Below, in pieces: positions 48,021 through 58,027 of a stretch of 64,000 nt of DNA. Both the position numbers and the translations under genes were made by a program. The notes beneath the pieces were generated by a model that was given only the letters and a program-made list of their open reading frames with translations, ran no database searches and was not told the origin of the DNA. Origin of the DNA: an uncultured Mollicutes bacterium (GTDB lineage: Bacteria; Bacillota_I; Bacilli_A; RFN20; CAG-826); the NCBI GenBank assembly GCA_945935945.1, contig CAMESA010000001.1:1-64000 (forward strand). The letters are read 5' to 3'. Each line of letters opens with the position of its first letter. Within the stretch, counting starts at the first letter, position 1.

Positions 48021-48638
48021 ATGAATATGAATTATATTGAAGTTGAAGGTTGGCAATTAGATGACAAATCATTGGTATCTAATGCACGAGTTTACAATTT
48101 AGGAAATTCAATTCGAGGGGCAAAATTCCCAATGGCTTTAGACACTGAGAAAATGACAGAAGAAATTATCCCTCGTACATATGCTTTAGGGAATGCAGAG
48201 AGTGGAAGTGGACATGATTGTTTTTTAAAGGGAATCCAAGTTGTGTTTGATTTAACTTGGTCTGTTAAGGCAAGTGTTGAATTACAGCGTTACCATTTCA
48301 TAGATTTTGTGAGTTCCCAGTCTAGTCTCCACCGTATTAGCAAATTTGACTTAGATGGACAATATGTGAAATATGTTGATCCTCGCATCATTGATATTAT
48401 GAAAGAAAAGCAACAAGCATACAATGAAAATCCAACAAAAGAAGGATACTTAGAATTGCTATATTCTAACCCATGTGGATTTCAATTAACTGCACAAATG
48501 ACTACAAATTATTTACAATTAAAAACAATTTATAAACAACGCAAAAATCATCGTCTTGTGGAATGGAAAGAGTTTTGCAAGTGGTGTGAAACACTACCTT
48601 ATTTCAAAGAGTTTTGTTTAAAAGGTGAGGTGGAATAG
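48021..48638 (+). CDS. Putative ThyX-related phage protein
   Basis: 205 residues from ATG 48021 after AAGGAGAGAG. 'ASVELQRYHFIDFVSSQSSLHRISKF' recalls the R-H-R-x7-S signature of flavin-dependent thymidylate synthases, though spacing and residues differ, so activity is unproven. Immediate neighbourhood of folD, which handles methylene-tetrahydrofolate, supports a folate/thymidylate link (inference). Confidence 0.5.
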   Translation: MNMNYIEVEGWQLDDKSLVSNARVYNLGNSIRGAKFPMALDTEKMTEEIIPRTYALGNAESGSGHDCFLKGIQVVFDLTWSVKASVELQRYHFIDFVSSQSSLHRISKFDLDGQYVKYVDPRIIDIMKEKQQAYNENPTKEGYLELLYSNPCGFQLTAQMTTNYLQLKTIYKQRKNHRLVEWKEFCKWCETLPYFKEFCLKGEVE

Positions 48639-48639
48639 T

Positions 48640-48834
48640 ATGAAGAAAATTCTAAATGTCTTATTCTACATTCTTATCATTTCGTTTACAATTTATGAAA
48701 TCTCTAACTATCAACGTTTCGATTTGGTTGAAATGATTTTGTTCACTGTATTTGCATTTATGTTCGGCTCTATTGTAACATTGGATGTTGGTGAGTTTAT
48801 TGTTAAACACTCAAAAGAGAAAAGTGAAGAGTAA
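48640..48834 (+). CDS. Small membrane protein (64 residues)
   Basis: ATG 48640 directly after the preceding stop, with GAGGTGG just upstream. Two hydrophobic helices: residues ~4-20 ('ILNVLFYILIISFTIY') and ~30-50 ('VEMILFTVFAFMFGSIVTLD'), charged C-terminus. Function unknown. Confidence 0.65.
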   Translation: MKKILNVLFYILIISFTIYEISNYQRFDLVEMILFTVFAFMFGSIVTLDVGEFIVKHSKEKSEE

Positions 48835-48857
48835 TATTTCTATAAAGGGGAGAGAAT

Positions 48858-49730
48858 ATGAAAATTGTAGATTGTAAAGCAATTCGAGAGGAAATTCTAG
48901 CAGAGGTTAAGGCACAAGTTGAGCAACTTGATTTTACACCTCAAATACATATTATCAGTATTGGTGAAGATAAAGCAAGTGAAACATACATAAACAATAA
49001 AATCAAAACTGCTAAGGAAGTCGGAATTGAAGCACATCATTATCACTTAGATGGTGATATGCTTCAACCACAAGTTGAATTAGCAATTGAGAATCTTGTG
49101 AAAGAAAAACAAGGTGCTATCATGTTGCAGTTACCAATCCCTAAACATTTAGATGAAAACAAGTTGATTGCGTTAATCCCTCAATGCAAAGATGCTGATG
49201 GATTAACTACAACCAATATGGGAATGTTGACACAAGGGAATAAAGATGCTATTATCCCTGCTACTGCCAATGCTTGTTACCATGTAATTAAGAAAGCCTT
49301 TGGTGAAGATTTATCAGTGTTGAATGTGACAGTGGTGAACAGATCAAAATTAATTGGTCAACCTCTCCAAGCATTATTAACTAATCATAATGCCACAGTT
49401 ACACTATGCCACAGTAAGACACGAGATTTACACGTTCCAATGATTAAGTCAGATATTTTAATCACTGGAATTGGGAAGGCTAAACATTTCAATGCTAATG
49501 ATTGCTCAGACGAATATCAATTAATCATTGACTGTGGAATTAATTACGTTGATGGTAAATTAGTTGGTGATTGGGATGAAGAATCTCTAGCAGAGGTATG
49601 TAACGATACTGTATCATTAACTCCTGTCGGTCAGCGTCGTCAAGGAGTTGGGTCGATTACAACTGCTTGTTTGATGAAGTCGGTTATCAAATGTCATGAA
49701 TTACAACGAGGTGAAGATTATGAAGGTTAA
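48858..49730 (+). CDS. folD: FolD: methylene-THF dehydrogenase / methenyl-THF cyclohydrolase
   Basis: 290 residues from ATG 48858 after AAAGGGGAG, normal FolD length. Family motifs are clear: 'IGEDKASETYINNKIKTAKEVGI' (Y-x3-K active-site), 'IMLQLPIPKHL', 'PQCKDADGLTTTN', nucleotide-binding 'VTVVNRSKLIGQPLQALL', 'ATVTLCHSKT', and 'TPVGQRRQGVGSITTACLM'. It interconverts methylene-, methenyl- and formyl-tetrahydrofolate with NADP+. A metabolic gene on a phage; likely boosts one-carbon supply for thymidylate or purines. Confidence 0.93.
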   Translation: MKIVDCKAIREEILAEVKAQVEQLDFTPQIHIISIGEDKASETYINNKIKTAKEVGIEAHHYHLDGDMLQPQVELAIENLVKEKQGAIMLQLPIPKHLDENKLIALIPQCKDADGLTTTNMGMLTQGNKDAIIPATANACYHVIKKAFGEDLSVLNVTVVNRSKLIGQPLQALLTNHNATVTLCHSKTRDLHVPMIKSDILITGIGKAKHFNANDCSDEYQLIIDCGINYVDGKLVGDWDEESLAEVCNDTVSLTPVGQRRQGVGSITTACLMKSVIKCHELQRGEDYEG

Positions 49731-49968
49731 TTTATACCGAATTGGATATTTCTTGCTAGTATTCTTATTGGGAGTATTCTTATTGACTGGAATTGAATAC
49801 GCAATCATGACTCCATTTGTACTCTTATTGGGGCTATTTAACGACATTGCATTTTGGTCACCTCTAATGTGTTTGGTAATTATCAATACGATTCTAATGT
49901 TATATGTAGTTACTTCACAGCATGAGATGATAAATGAAAATTTTGAAGATACTTTCAACAAAAAATAA
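49720..49968 (+). CDS. Small membrane protein (82 residues)
   Basis: ATG 49720 overlaps the folD end by 11 bases; GAGGTG serves as ribosome binding site. Two hydrophobic segments, ~6-25 ('IGYFLLVFLLGVFLLTGIE') and ~30-62 ('PFVLLLGLFNDIAFW', 'LMCLVIINTILMLYVV'), acidic tail. Function unknown; could be a holin-like or host-membrane factor, without further evidence. Confidence 0.65.
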   Translation: MKVNLYRIGYFLLVFLLGVFLLTGIEYAIMTPFVLLLGLFNDIAFWSPLMCLVIINTILMLYVVTSQHEMINENFEDTFNKK

Positions 49969-49977
49969 TACATACCT

Positions 49978-50004
49978 AGACCTATTTATATAGGTCTTTT
50001 TATT
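49978..50004 (+). terminator. Terminator
   Basis: Stem AGACCTA / TAGGTCT followed by T5. Confidence 0.8.
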
Positions 50005-50023
50005 TTAGAAGGGTGGTGAGATT

Positions 50024-50209
50024 ATGAATAAGCCACAGGTTGTAGTAATCTACAACATTGACCAAGCAAATGCTCTAGTTAAAAATGGGGGAATTGTGCT
50101 TGGATTTAAGAAACACAAAGAAACTAAGAAAATTGGTATTGTGTTCAAGAATGACGAATTATTTAAAGTTTTAATGGATAAATGGCGTAATTATGAATTG
50201 CCAAAGTAG
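50024..50209 (+). CDS. Hypothetical 61-residue protein
   Basis: ATG 50024 after AGGGTGGTG. Basic (MNKPQVVVIYNIDQANALVK). In line with the head-tail genes; function unknown. Confidence 0.65.
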   Translation: MNKPQVVVIYNIDQANALVKNGGIVLGFKKHKETKKIGIVFKNDELFKVLMDKWRNYELPK

Positions 50210-50233
50210 TTAAATTTGAAAGGAATGATTTGA

Positions 50234-51025
50234 ATGTCTGAAACAGTAGAAAAATCAGAGGTTAAAAAACCTCGTAAATCAACTACTAAAAAACCCACTT
50301 CTCCCAAAGCTAAGGCAGAACCAAAAGAAGAGACGGTTACTGTTGCTATGCAAGATCAATCAATGCCTATGACACAAATGGAAATGATGATGCAACAGAT
50401 GGCACAGATGCAACAAATGATGGCACAACAACAAGCTATCATTAATGGTATGATGCAACAACAAGTAGCACCTACTCAAACTATTGAGGAAGAACCAAAA
50501 GAAACTCGTGTTCGTAAGACAAGTGGAAAATCAAAAGGTGTTACTAAAGCACAATTACGTCGCAAATACAAAGACACTGATGTATTCTTAGTATCAACTG
50601 TACCTGGTTCATGCTCATATGTTGGTCGCAATGGATATTTATATGTGTGGAATTACATGGGTGACGTACAAGCAGTACCAGTTGAAGATGTGTTAAATAT
50701 GCCAGAAATTTGGTTGACTTCACCTTGGGTGGGAATTGATGAAGAAGATAATGACGAACAATTAATTGACGATTTAGTAACTTGTTTACATTTAGAATCA
50801 ATTTATGAGCATTTATATATTTTAAATGAATTAGAAAGCAACATTAATGAGGTTGAAGTTGAGAAAGTTAAAGAGATTGTTGCTAAAAGTAAAGATACTA
50901 CTTTAGCTAAAGACATCGCTTCAATCGTACAAGAGAAAATTAAAAAAGGTGAGTTAACTAACTTCCATACTATTACAGACTTTGAGAAAATCTTAAAGTG
51001 TAATTTTAAAAAGGACAATGATTAA
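50234..51025 (+). CDS. Virion-associated hypothetical with Met/Gln-rich segment
   Basis: 263 residues from ATG 50234 after GAAAGGAATG. Basic Lys/Pro-rich N-terminus, then a Met/Gln-rich low-complexity stretch (residues ~45-75), a Lys-rich linker and a folded C-terminal half ('VFLVSTVPGSCSYVGRNGYLYVW'). Likely a head or neck protein from position; no family recognised. Confidence 0.6.
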   Translation: MSETVEKSEVKKPRKSTTKKPTSPKAKAEPKEETVTVAMQDQSMPMTQMEMMMQQMAQMQQMMAQQQAIINGMMQQQVAPTQTIEEEPKETRVRKTSGKSKGVTKAQLRRKYKDTDVFLVSTVPGSCSYVGRNGYLYVWNYMGDVQAVPVEDVLNMPEIWLTSPWVGIDEEDNDEQLIDDLVTCLHLESIYEHLYILNELESNINEVEVEKVKEIVAKSKDTTLAKDIASIVQEKIKKGELTNFHTITDFEKILKCNFKKDND

Positions 51026-51050
51026 CTCCCAATAAAAAGGAGTTGATATT

Positions 51051-51485
51051 ATGGAAGGTGTTTGGTCTGTATTCCTCAGACTAATGAAAGACTATGAAGC
51101 CTTAACTATGACAGAGGAAGAAGCATATGAGATATTTCAAGATAACTTACAAATTGCTCTTTCTTCTGTTCAATTAAAAGGTTGTATGGAAGACGTTGAG
51201 ATCGGAATTTCTCAGATGTTTAATCGTAGGTTGACTGGTGTTGAAAACTTGATTTTAGGCTATGCTACTGTTATTGCTTGGCTCAACCCATATGTGTATA
51301 GTAGTGAATTGCTAATGGCTCAGCTCACTTCGACCGACTTCACTCAATTCTCAGGTGCTAATAGGCTTACCACTTATATCAAGTTACATAATGAAGCAGA
51401 GACTCGCCTAAATCAAGCAATCTTAGATTATGACACACGTATGGAATATGCTTCTTTACGTAAGGAAGTGAATAAACGTGGCTAG
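51051..51485 (+). CDS. Head-tail connector-type protein (candidate)
   Basis: 144 residues from ATG 51051 after AAAAGGAG. Helical, acidic N-terminus; size and position between capsid and tail genes fit a head-completion adaptor. Overlaps the next gene by eight bases. Assignment by synteny only. Confidence 0.5.
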   Translation: MEGVWSVFLRLMKDYEALTMTEEEAYEIFQDNLQIALSSVQLKGCMEDVEIGISQMFNRRLTGVENLILGYATVIAWLNPYVYSSELLMAQLTSTDFTQFSGANRLTTYIKLHNEAETRLNQAILDYDTRMEYASLRKEVNKRG

Positions 51486-52470
51486 TCCTTATCAACGATA
51501 TTTAAAAACATTAAACTCAAACTTGAATCCTAGTGCGACTGCGCAGGCTCGTAGACGACAACAAGACGCTGTTAATGCTATTGCCTTCCCTCTTGCAGAT
51601 GGATATAAGGTGGCTAAGAAACAAACTCGTCAAGATTATGACAAAAACACTGAAAAGTGGGAAGATTTTGAGATTCTAGTCAAACACGCCTTGAGTGCAA
51701 CTGAAAAGAAAATCGCAACTCATCCTTATGTTGAGTTAAATGTAGGAACATATCTAAAGTACGATGACGTGACAATTCTTGTTAGTGGTCGAACTTTAGG
51801 AAATCAAGAGGTCATGCCAACCTATAAGGCTTATGTGTGTAACCACAAATTAAAGCTAAAAGGTTGCCCTTTTGAGTTCCCTATTTCAAGTTCCAATACA
51901 AGTTATTCAGCAAAAGGTAAAGTTGACGCAGACTTGATGAACTTGATTGATAATCGAAACAAGTTTTACATTCAGCGTAATAAATATACAGTTAGACTAT
52001 TCCAAAGTCACAAAAACTATCGAATTGCTTTAGGTGACGAAGAAGTTACCTATTATTATACAATCACAAATATGGATGATACGTCAACCCCTGGAATGTT
52101 TGCAATCACTCTAACAGAAGATGAGAAAACTCACTTAGATGGAGTATATGCTTACAATGAAGTGGAGATTGACTATTCAGACTTGATTGATGGTTCATAT
52201 GTTGAAAACACTGGTGAGGTCATTGATGGCAAGCCAATTCCAATTCTCACTTGTGATACTTACCAAATTAAAGATAAACCATTTGCAGTAATTTCAAATG
52301 TACCTATTGTTAAACATGAGGTATCAAATGGAATTGATGTTCTAGATTTATCTCAAGACCAATTGCAATTAGGATTAAAAGCAACTACAGTTGGAGTACA
52401 TAAAGTAACCGTTGAAGATCAATATGGTCAAAAGACAAGTGTTAATATCATTGTAAGGGAGGGGAAATAG
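51478..52470 (+). CDS. Head-tail joining region protein
   Basis: 330 residues from GTG 51478, overlapping the previous stop; GGAAGTG lies upstream. Beta-rich middle ('YLKYDDVTILVSGRTLGNQEVMPTYKAYVCNHKLKLKG') and a C-terminal Ig-like segment ('GVHKVTVEDQYGQKTSVNIIV'). Resembles phage proteins that combine a connector with a surface Ig domain. Function inferred from position. Confidence 0.55.
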   Translation: MASPYQRYLKTLNSNLNPSATAQARRRQQDAVNAIAFPLADGYKVAKKQTRQDYDKNTEKWEDFEILVKHALSATEKKIATHPYVELNVGTYLKYDDVTILVSGRTLGNQEVMPTYKAYVCNHKLKLKGCPFEFPISSSNTSYSAKGKVDADLMNLIDNRNKFYIQRNKYTVRLFQSHKNYRIALGDEEVTYYYTITNMDDTSTPGMFAITLTEDEKTHLDGVYAYNEVEIDYSDLIDGSYVENTGEVIDGKPIPILTCDTYQIKDKPFAVISNVPIVKHEVSNGIDVLDLSQDQLQLGLKATTVGVHKVTVEDQYGQKTSVNIIVREGK

Positions 52471-52472
52471 AT

Positions 52473-53084
52473 ATGGCTACATTAAAACACACAAATAGAT
52501 TAAGACGTGTACCTTTGCTAACACGAGCAATTTGTGAAGCATTGGATACCCAAGAAATCCGTAGGTTATGTCGCTATTTATCATTATCACCTTATGATGA
52601 CGTTGCATTGGATTACAACAATGAATTTGTTGAGCAACCAGAGTTATTTGATTCTCTACTGATTGATGCAGTAAGAGATAAGAAAATCAGTAAAGGTGCA
52701 GAAAAGCAAGTTATTATTCCTCAACGATTTACAGATAGTATACTCACTGATAAGTGTATGACTATCTTCGTTTATTGCTCCGATGTTGTACCAGTTTATA
52801 ATACAATCAACTTGGATTATTATTTCAAGGTTCAAATTTGCTATCCTCTACCAGTAGAACCATTGGCAGATTTCAAGAGTAGACCTTGGGAAATAGCAAG
52901 TTGGTTGGAAGATAATATTGATGGAATGTCACCAAGTTGTGAGTACATCAAAGAATTGGGTAATATCACGTTTACTATGACTAATGATATTATCAATGGA
53001 AAATTAGCTAACAATTCTGAAATAGGTGTATTAACAGTACCTATTCGAGTACGAGTTGTTGGTACTAAAGATATGAAATTCTAA
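52473..53084 (+). CDS. Head-tail joining/tail completion protein (candidate)
   Basis: 203 residues from ATG 52473, two bases after the previous stop. 'IPQRFTDSILTDKCMTIFVYCSDVVPVYNTINLDYYFKVQICYP' gives a tail-terminator-like alpha/beta pattern. Translationally coupled. Function inferred from position. Confidence 0.5.
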   Translation: MATLKHTNRLRRVPLLTRAICEALDTQEIRRLCRYLSLSPYDDVALDYNNEFVEQPELFDSLLIDAVRDKKISKGAEKQVIIPQRFTDSILTDKCMTIFVYCSDVVPVYNTINLDYYFKVQICYPLPVEPLADFKSRPWEIASWLEDNIDGMSPSCEYIKELGNITFTMTNDIINGKLANNSEIGVLTVPIRVRVVGTKDMKF

Positions 53085-53117
53085 TTCTTTAAATAGTTTA
53101 TCCAAAGGAGGAAAACT

Positions 53118-53900
53118 ATGGGTAAAGAAAATTATATGAAATACTACCTTAACTACCCTATTGATACCTCAATTGGTATCAGTCCTTATTGTATACGTTT
53201 GCTTGATTGGGATGAGTATATCCCAGTTGCAGGTAAATATTTGACAATCTGTGAGGACTTGTTGCGTAGACGATTGAAACTAGGTGATGAATGGAAATTG
53301 CTAGATTACGTCATGTTGGTTGCTTTAAATGAACCCAACGGTATCGAAGAAATCGAAAAGATGTTTAGCATGGCATTTAGACAACCTAGCAAGGTATTTG
53401 TAAAAACTAAGCCAAATGATATAGACATTCATAGCGTGATGATTGCAGTAGGAGATTATGAAATTGTAGACGGTAAATTAGTTGCCGACCATGTGATTAA
53501 TCGTGATAACTACGCTGAGATTCGTGAAATCATGATGGAACAATCATTTCTTCATGACCCCTTAATTGGTGCAGATGAACGATCTCAAAAACGCTTGGAT
53601 AGAGCTATTCAAAAGAAAATTGAAAAAGCCAATCGAGAAGGTGGAAATACAAACATTGAATCAATGTTGGTACTCAACTCATCAAGATTTCAGATTGACT
53701 TGGATACATATACATATTACCAACTCAAAGTCCAATATGCAACTTTAAGTAGGGAACATACTGCTATGATATATAACATATGCAGACCACATGGTAAAAA
53801 TATTCCTATTGTCAACTTCTCAGAGGAATTGGAAGTGCATGATAATCCATTCTCATTCGAGAAGATGTTTAGACAAGACAAAGGAAATGTAGGGGATTAG
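53118..53900 (+). CDS. Hypothetical tail-module protein (260 residues)
   Basis: ATG 53118 after AAAGGAGG. Starts 'MGKENYMKYYLNYPIDTSIG'; a helical region includes 'DLLRRRLKLGDEWKLLDYVMLVALNEPNGIEEIEKMF'. Located just before the tail tube gene. No family recognised. Confidence 0.5.
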   Translation: MGKENYMKYYLNYPIDTSIGISPYCIRLLDWDEYIPVAGKYLTICEDLLRRRLKLGDEWKLLDYVMLVALNEPNGIEEIEKMFSMAFRQPSKVFVKTKPNDIDIHSVMIAVGDYEIVDGKLVADHVINRDNYAEIREIMMEQSFLHDPLIGADERSQKRLDRAIQKKIEKANREGGNTNIESMLVLNSSRFQIDLDTYTYYQLKVQYATLSREHTAMIYNICRPHGKNIPIVNFSEELEVHDNPFSFEKMFRQDKGNVGD

Positions 53901-53969
53901 AGCCAAATGGCTTTAATAAATATAAAGCACCTCAAAGGTGTAATCTGACTAAAAGAAAGGAAGATGTAG

Positions 53970-54773
53970 ATGGCTAAAGAAATGTTATTGGGTGTTGCAG
54001 ACGTATTAATCCTTGATGACGCTACTGGAATGCAAATTGCTTCTGCTACATTATCATCTCATACTATTGAACAAACTGTTGATTCTACTGACTTACGTGG
54101 TGGACGCACAAACAAATTAATCGGTCGCTTAAAAACAAATAAAAGTTTAAGTGTAACTGTTGAAGACTTACAACAAACAAAAGAAATGCAAGCTCTTATG
54201 TCTGGTGATGAAGTTGTAACAACTCCAACATTAGCTTTCACTATGCCAAAAGAAGTTGACTATACTACTGACGGTATTGAATTAGACCCTAAGCTTAAAG
54301 ATGGTACTCCTATTTTCTGTTACGATTTATTAACTGGAAAACAATATGATACTCAATTTGTTCCTGCTGTTGGTGTTGGTAACGGCAAATTAAAAGTTGG
54401 GGAAGCTGGTCAAAATGGTAATACTCCTGGAAATGTTGCACAAGAGTTAGCTAATGGTACACCAGTATTATTAGGGGCGTATCGTTATGATACAACCACA
54501 GAAGAAAACTTCTCTATTCGCTCTGATAAATTCGCTAAAAACGTGTCTATCGTTTTAGAAGAAGATGTTTACGATGGAGAAACAATGGAAATTATCAAAG
54601 TTAAACAAACTATCATTCCTCTTGCAACTCCAGATGAAAACTTCTCATTATCTGGTTCAGCAGAGATTGGCGAAACTACTGCTTCGTATACGTTCACTGC
54701 TTTAGCTAGTGGGGACTGTGAAAATTTATTAGGTTATGTAGTTTATTTAGACCCTAAAGATACTGGATGCTAA
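53970..54773 (+). CDS. Major tail (tube) protein, probable
   Basis: 267 residues from ATG 53970 after AAAGGAAG. Typical tail-tube opening 'LLGVADVLILDDATGMQIASATLSSHTIEQT' with a beta-sandwich body and 'GRTNKLIGRLKTNKSLSVTVEDL'. Lies upstream of two chaperone-position genes and the tape measure. Forms the tail tube by hexamer stacking. Confidence 0.7.
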   Translation: MAKEMLLGVADVLILDDATGMQIASATLSSHTIEQTVDSTDLRGGRTNKLIGRLKTNKSLSVTVEDLQQTKEMQALMSGDEVVTTPTLAFTMPKEVDYTTDGIELDPKLKDGTPIFCYDLLTGKQYDTQFVPAVGVGNGKLKVGEAGQNGNTPGNVAQELANGTPVLLGAYRYDTTTEENFSIRSDKFAKNVSIVLEEDVYDGETMEIIKVKQTIIPLATPDENFSLSGSAEIGETTASYTFTALASGDCENLLGYVVYLDPKDTGC

Positions 54774-54871
54774 TATTAATGGTATTTTCTACTCTCGATT
54801 TCCATTGAGAGTAGTCTAATGTCATTAATCAATAATGACCAATTTGAAGCTTAATCGAAAGGATTGATACT

Positions 54872-55414
54872 ATGAAATTAAGTTCTATGAAGTTTAAAGA
54901 TATTCGTTGTGCTTTCTACCATTTAGATAGCAAGGCAAAAGTAACATATAAACAAGATAAAATTGACAAGATGATTAAAGATGGTGAAGATTGTGTATTA
55001 ATGTATAATCCAACATCTGAGCAACGTCAAACTATTTTATCAAAGTTAGAAGAACAAAGTGGTAATTTGACAATGAATGGATTATCAGTTTTAGAGTGTA
55101 TCAAGTTATTAACCAATATCGAATTAGACGTTACAGATGAAGAAGCATTAGAATTAATTAACAACCCAGATGAAATGTTAGAGTTGATTGCTTTAGAGTG
55201 TAATGTCATCACATTGGATTTAGTTAAGAAACAAATTAAAGAACTTGATGCAATTGCAAGCTTACCAGATTCAATTAAAAATCCTTTATTAAATGAAGCA
55301 CAAGCTAAATTTAAAGAGGAAGAAGAAAAGGCTAAAATTAAGAAACAAGAAGCCGATGAATTAAAAGAACAAATGAAAGCATTAGAAGAAAAACTAAAGT
55401 TAATTGAGGGATAA
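54872..55414 (+). CDS. Tail assembly chaperone candidate
   Basis: 180 residues from ATG 54872 after GAAAGGATTG. Acidic helical protein whose second half is a charged coiled coil ('KEEEEKAKIKKQEADELKEQMKALEEKL'). The slot between tail tube and tape measure normally holds the gpG-type chaperone; no convincing slippery site joins it to the next gene. Confidence 0.5.
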   Translation: MKLSSMKFKDIRCAFYHLDSKAKVTYKQDKIDKMIKDGEDCVLMYNPTSEQRQTILSKLEEQSGNLTMNGLSVLECIKLLTNIELDVTDEEALELINNPDEMLELIALECNVITLDLVKKQIKELDAIASLPDSIKNPLLNEAQAKFKEEEEKAKIKKQEADELKEQMKALEEKLKLIEG

Positions 55415-55416
55415 TT

Positions 55417-55896
55417 ATGGCAAGTCAACAAGATTTGAAAAAATTCAATAGCATGATTGTCAATCAATTCCTTAAAGATTTATACAGTGTGCTTAGTAGC
55501 AAAGAATGTGAAAATCACTTTGCTAAACTAATGCAACAATCAGTACAAGAAGAAGTATATGATAGATACGATCCTGCGTCATATGAAAGACGTGGTGAAG
55601 ATGGAGGGTTGAAAGACCCAAACAACTACAATTATAGTGTGCGTATTGACACTGATGGTATTCGAGTATTCATGAAGAATATGACTAGAGGTGTTGGTAG
55701 AGCATTTTATATTGACGAGGGTATTGTCACAGGTTTAGCAGATGGAAAGAACTTCTATGAATACGGAGCAATTTCAAGAATGGGTACTTTCCCTCGTGAC
55801 TTCTATACATATGTGAAAATCTTAGTGGAAGATGATACCACTTTAAAATCAATCATCAATAAACAAATGAAGCGAAAAGGCTGGAAATTAAACTAA
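55417..55896 (+). CDS. Tail-module protein of 159 residues
   Basis: ATG 55417 two bases after the previous stop. Contains 'VYDRYDPASYERRGEDGGLKDPNNY', a pattern seen in HK97-gp10-like and other tail-completion proteins. Could be the second chaperone or a completion factor; not resolved. Confidence 0.45.
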   Translation: MASQQDLKKFNSMIVNQFLKDLYSVLSSKECENHFAKLMQQSVQEEVYDRYDPASYERRGEDGGLKDPNNYNYSVRIDTDGIRVFMKNMTRGVGRAFYIDEGIVTGLADGKNFYEYGAISRMGTFPRDFYTYVKILVEDDTTLKSIINKQMKRKGWKLN

Positions 55897-55994
55897 GGGG
55901 AGAGACACGTAAATTAAGACACTAGGAGTCTGATTGCTAAGTGTCTTTCCCCTTTCTTTTTTCGCTTTTCAAAGAAAGGAAGTGGAGACACAAA

Positions 55995-57493
55995 ATGGCA
56001 ATTGGATTTAGTTATACGTTAAAACCCGATGAAGCCGAATCGCTAAAAGAGCTAAAATCCTTTATGGGTAAAGCTACTGAGTTGTCAAAGTTTGCCTTAA
56101 AGATTGACCAAACTAAAGCTTTGGAAGAGTTTGAATCGTTCATTCAGAAGCTACAAAATTCAGAAGTTGAAGTCAAAATTAAGTATGGCGAAGGCACTGG
56201 TTCTAGTGGGACAAAAGTTGGAGATGCTATTGGTAATAATATTGTCGAAGGTGTTGAACAAGCAGGAAATGGAATTCGTCAAGCAACCGATAGGCAAGTT
56301 CAACTTGTGCAAGACAGGTTAAACAATGCTTTAAATAACTTAACTCTTAAAGCAGATAGCAAAGGACTTCAAGGGTTGTTACCAGTTGAAGATATTATCC
56401 AACAAATTAATCAATTAGGTCAATCTGGTGAGAGTTTACGACAAATTAATTTACAAGCAGCCGAGATACGTACAGAATTACAAATGTGGGGTCAAGCCTT
56501 AAATAATGACAGTCGTGAATTGGCAGAAGTGACCAACCTAGCAGGTCAATTAGCTAGTAAAGTCGGAGATCAAAAAGAAATAGCTAAGAATAATCAAGAA
56601 CTGCAAAAGTTGATTAAGTCAAGACAAGAAGATATTAATGCTCAAATCAAGCAGATTCAAACGAGCAGAGAATTCAAAACTATGACTGCTCAACAACAAA
56701 CAGCATTCAATGACTTGGCTAATTCAATGAAAATTGTAGCCTATAGTGCAGAAGGTGCTAATCAACAATTCTCTGAATTTAGAGATGAATTGGTGACTCA
56801 ACAACGCTTAATGCAAGATAGGGAAATTGACCGAATTTCAGATGCTTACGAGCGACTTGGTGGCACAATTCAAAACTTAGTATTAAGATATGCTTCTTTA
56901 CAGTTAGTATTACACCAAATGAAACAATACTTTCAAGAAGCTATTGAGTACACATACGAATTAGATGCAGCCTACACAGACGTTGCTATATCAATGGATA
57001 TTTCACGCACAGAATTTAACAAGTGGACAGAAGACGCTATGGAAATTGCTCGTGCCAATGGTATCGCAACAACTTCTGTATTGGACATGGTTAAAATCTA
57101 TGCAACAGCTGGCGAGGATATTAGTGCAGTAGCCGAGAAGTTATCTGGTACTGCCATGTTACAAAATATCACTCAATGGGATGCAGACCAAACAACCTCT
57201 GTAATCAACTCGATTATTAACCAATATCAATTATTGGATAAAGAGATTAATGGGGTAACTGGTAGTGTATCTAATGCAATTAACTATTTGGGTGATAACT
57301 TAATTGCTATTTCAAATGAATTAAGGATTGATAACGTTAAGGGTATTCAAGAGATGGCTAGTGCTATTGATGATGCAGGTTCGGTAGTCAAGAATGCTGG
57401 TGGATCAATGGAGTGGTATATGTCTGTAACTGGTGCGTTAGCAGAAAGTATGAATGCCAGTGGTTCAGAAGTTGGGGCAGCAATGAGGATGAT
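55995..57493 (+). CDS. Tape measure protein, exon 1
   Basis: ATG 55995 after AAAGGAAGTGG; an upstream extension is rejected. With exons 2 and 3 the protein is 1,979 residues. Exon 1 has long coiled coils and then the conserved TMP core starting 'FQEAIEYTYELDAAYTDVAISMDISRTEFNKWTEDAMEIA'-type blocks. The frame hits a stop ten bases past the splice site. The protein sets tail length and takes part in DNA delivery. Confidence 0.85.
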
Positions 57494-57777
57494 TAAGTGG
57501 TAGTCATCGCCCTATGGGGACATAGGGGCAATAAAATCTATTCTGATTGACTTGGAAGCCTAGAGATAGGTGACAGGGAGCAAGTTTAAATACAGCTTGA
57601 ACGACTGAGTGAATAGACCACTAGAACAGTGGAAGCGACAGTCTGAACTATACGAATAATCTAAAAATGAAGGTATAGAGAGGTGGGCGGTCTGGAATAA
57701 TGACCTAAAGAAGTTCCACCTCCGCTATCTGGCAACAGATAGTCGGTAGCTCGAAACGAGTGAAAGTAACAGAAATG
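57494..57777 (+). ncRNA. Group I intron (284 nt, no ORF), tape measure copy 1
   Basis: Splicing after T57493 and after G57777 restores '..MRMI-TARTLQQKQAIEEL'. Shares with copy 2 the blocks GGAAGCCTAGAGATAGGT, ACTAGAACAGT, AATCTAAAAATGA and the 3' end GAAAGTAACAGAA(A)TG, so the two introns are sisters. Confidence 0.85.
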
Positions 57778-58027
57778 TACTGCAAGAACTCTCCAACAAA
57801 AACAAGCCATTGAAGAATTAGATGGTTCTATTGAAGACGCAGATTTAACAATAGCAAATGCAGAAAAAGCATTAAATCAAATCGGGGTTACCATTCGAGA
57901 GGGTGGTGGAGACCTACGAGATATTGAAGATATTTTAGGTGATGTAGCTAGTAAATGGGATACGTTAAGTGATAGTACACGAGGGTATGTAGCGTCGATG
58001 TTAGCTGGAACTAACCGACGAAGCTAT
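57778..58027 (+). CDS. Tape measure protein, exon 2 (250 nt)
   Basis: Short exon encoding 'ARTLQQKQAIEELDGSIED' through 'LSDSTRGYVASMLAGTNRRSY'. The 'VASMLAGTNRRSYFETLMDNYERV' region across the next junction is the conserved TMP motif (usually A-G-T-R-Q-x-x-x-F). Ends at T58027. Confidence 0.85.

Noticed and set aside
55380..55420. Programmed frameshift joining the 54872 and 55417 genes (gpG/gpGT type)
   Set aside because: Only GAAAAAC is present, not a full X-XXY-YYZ heptamer in frame, and the second gene has its own ATG two bases after the stop.
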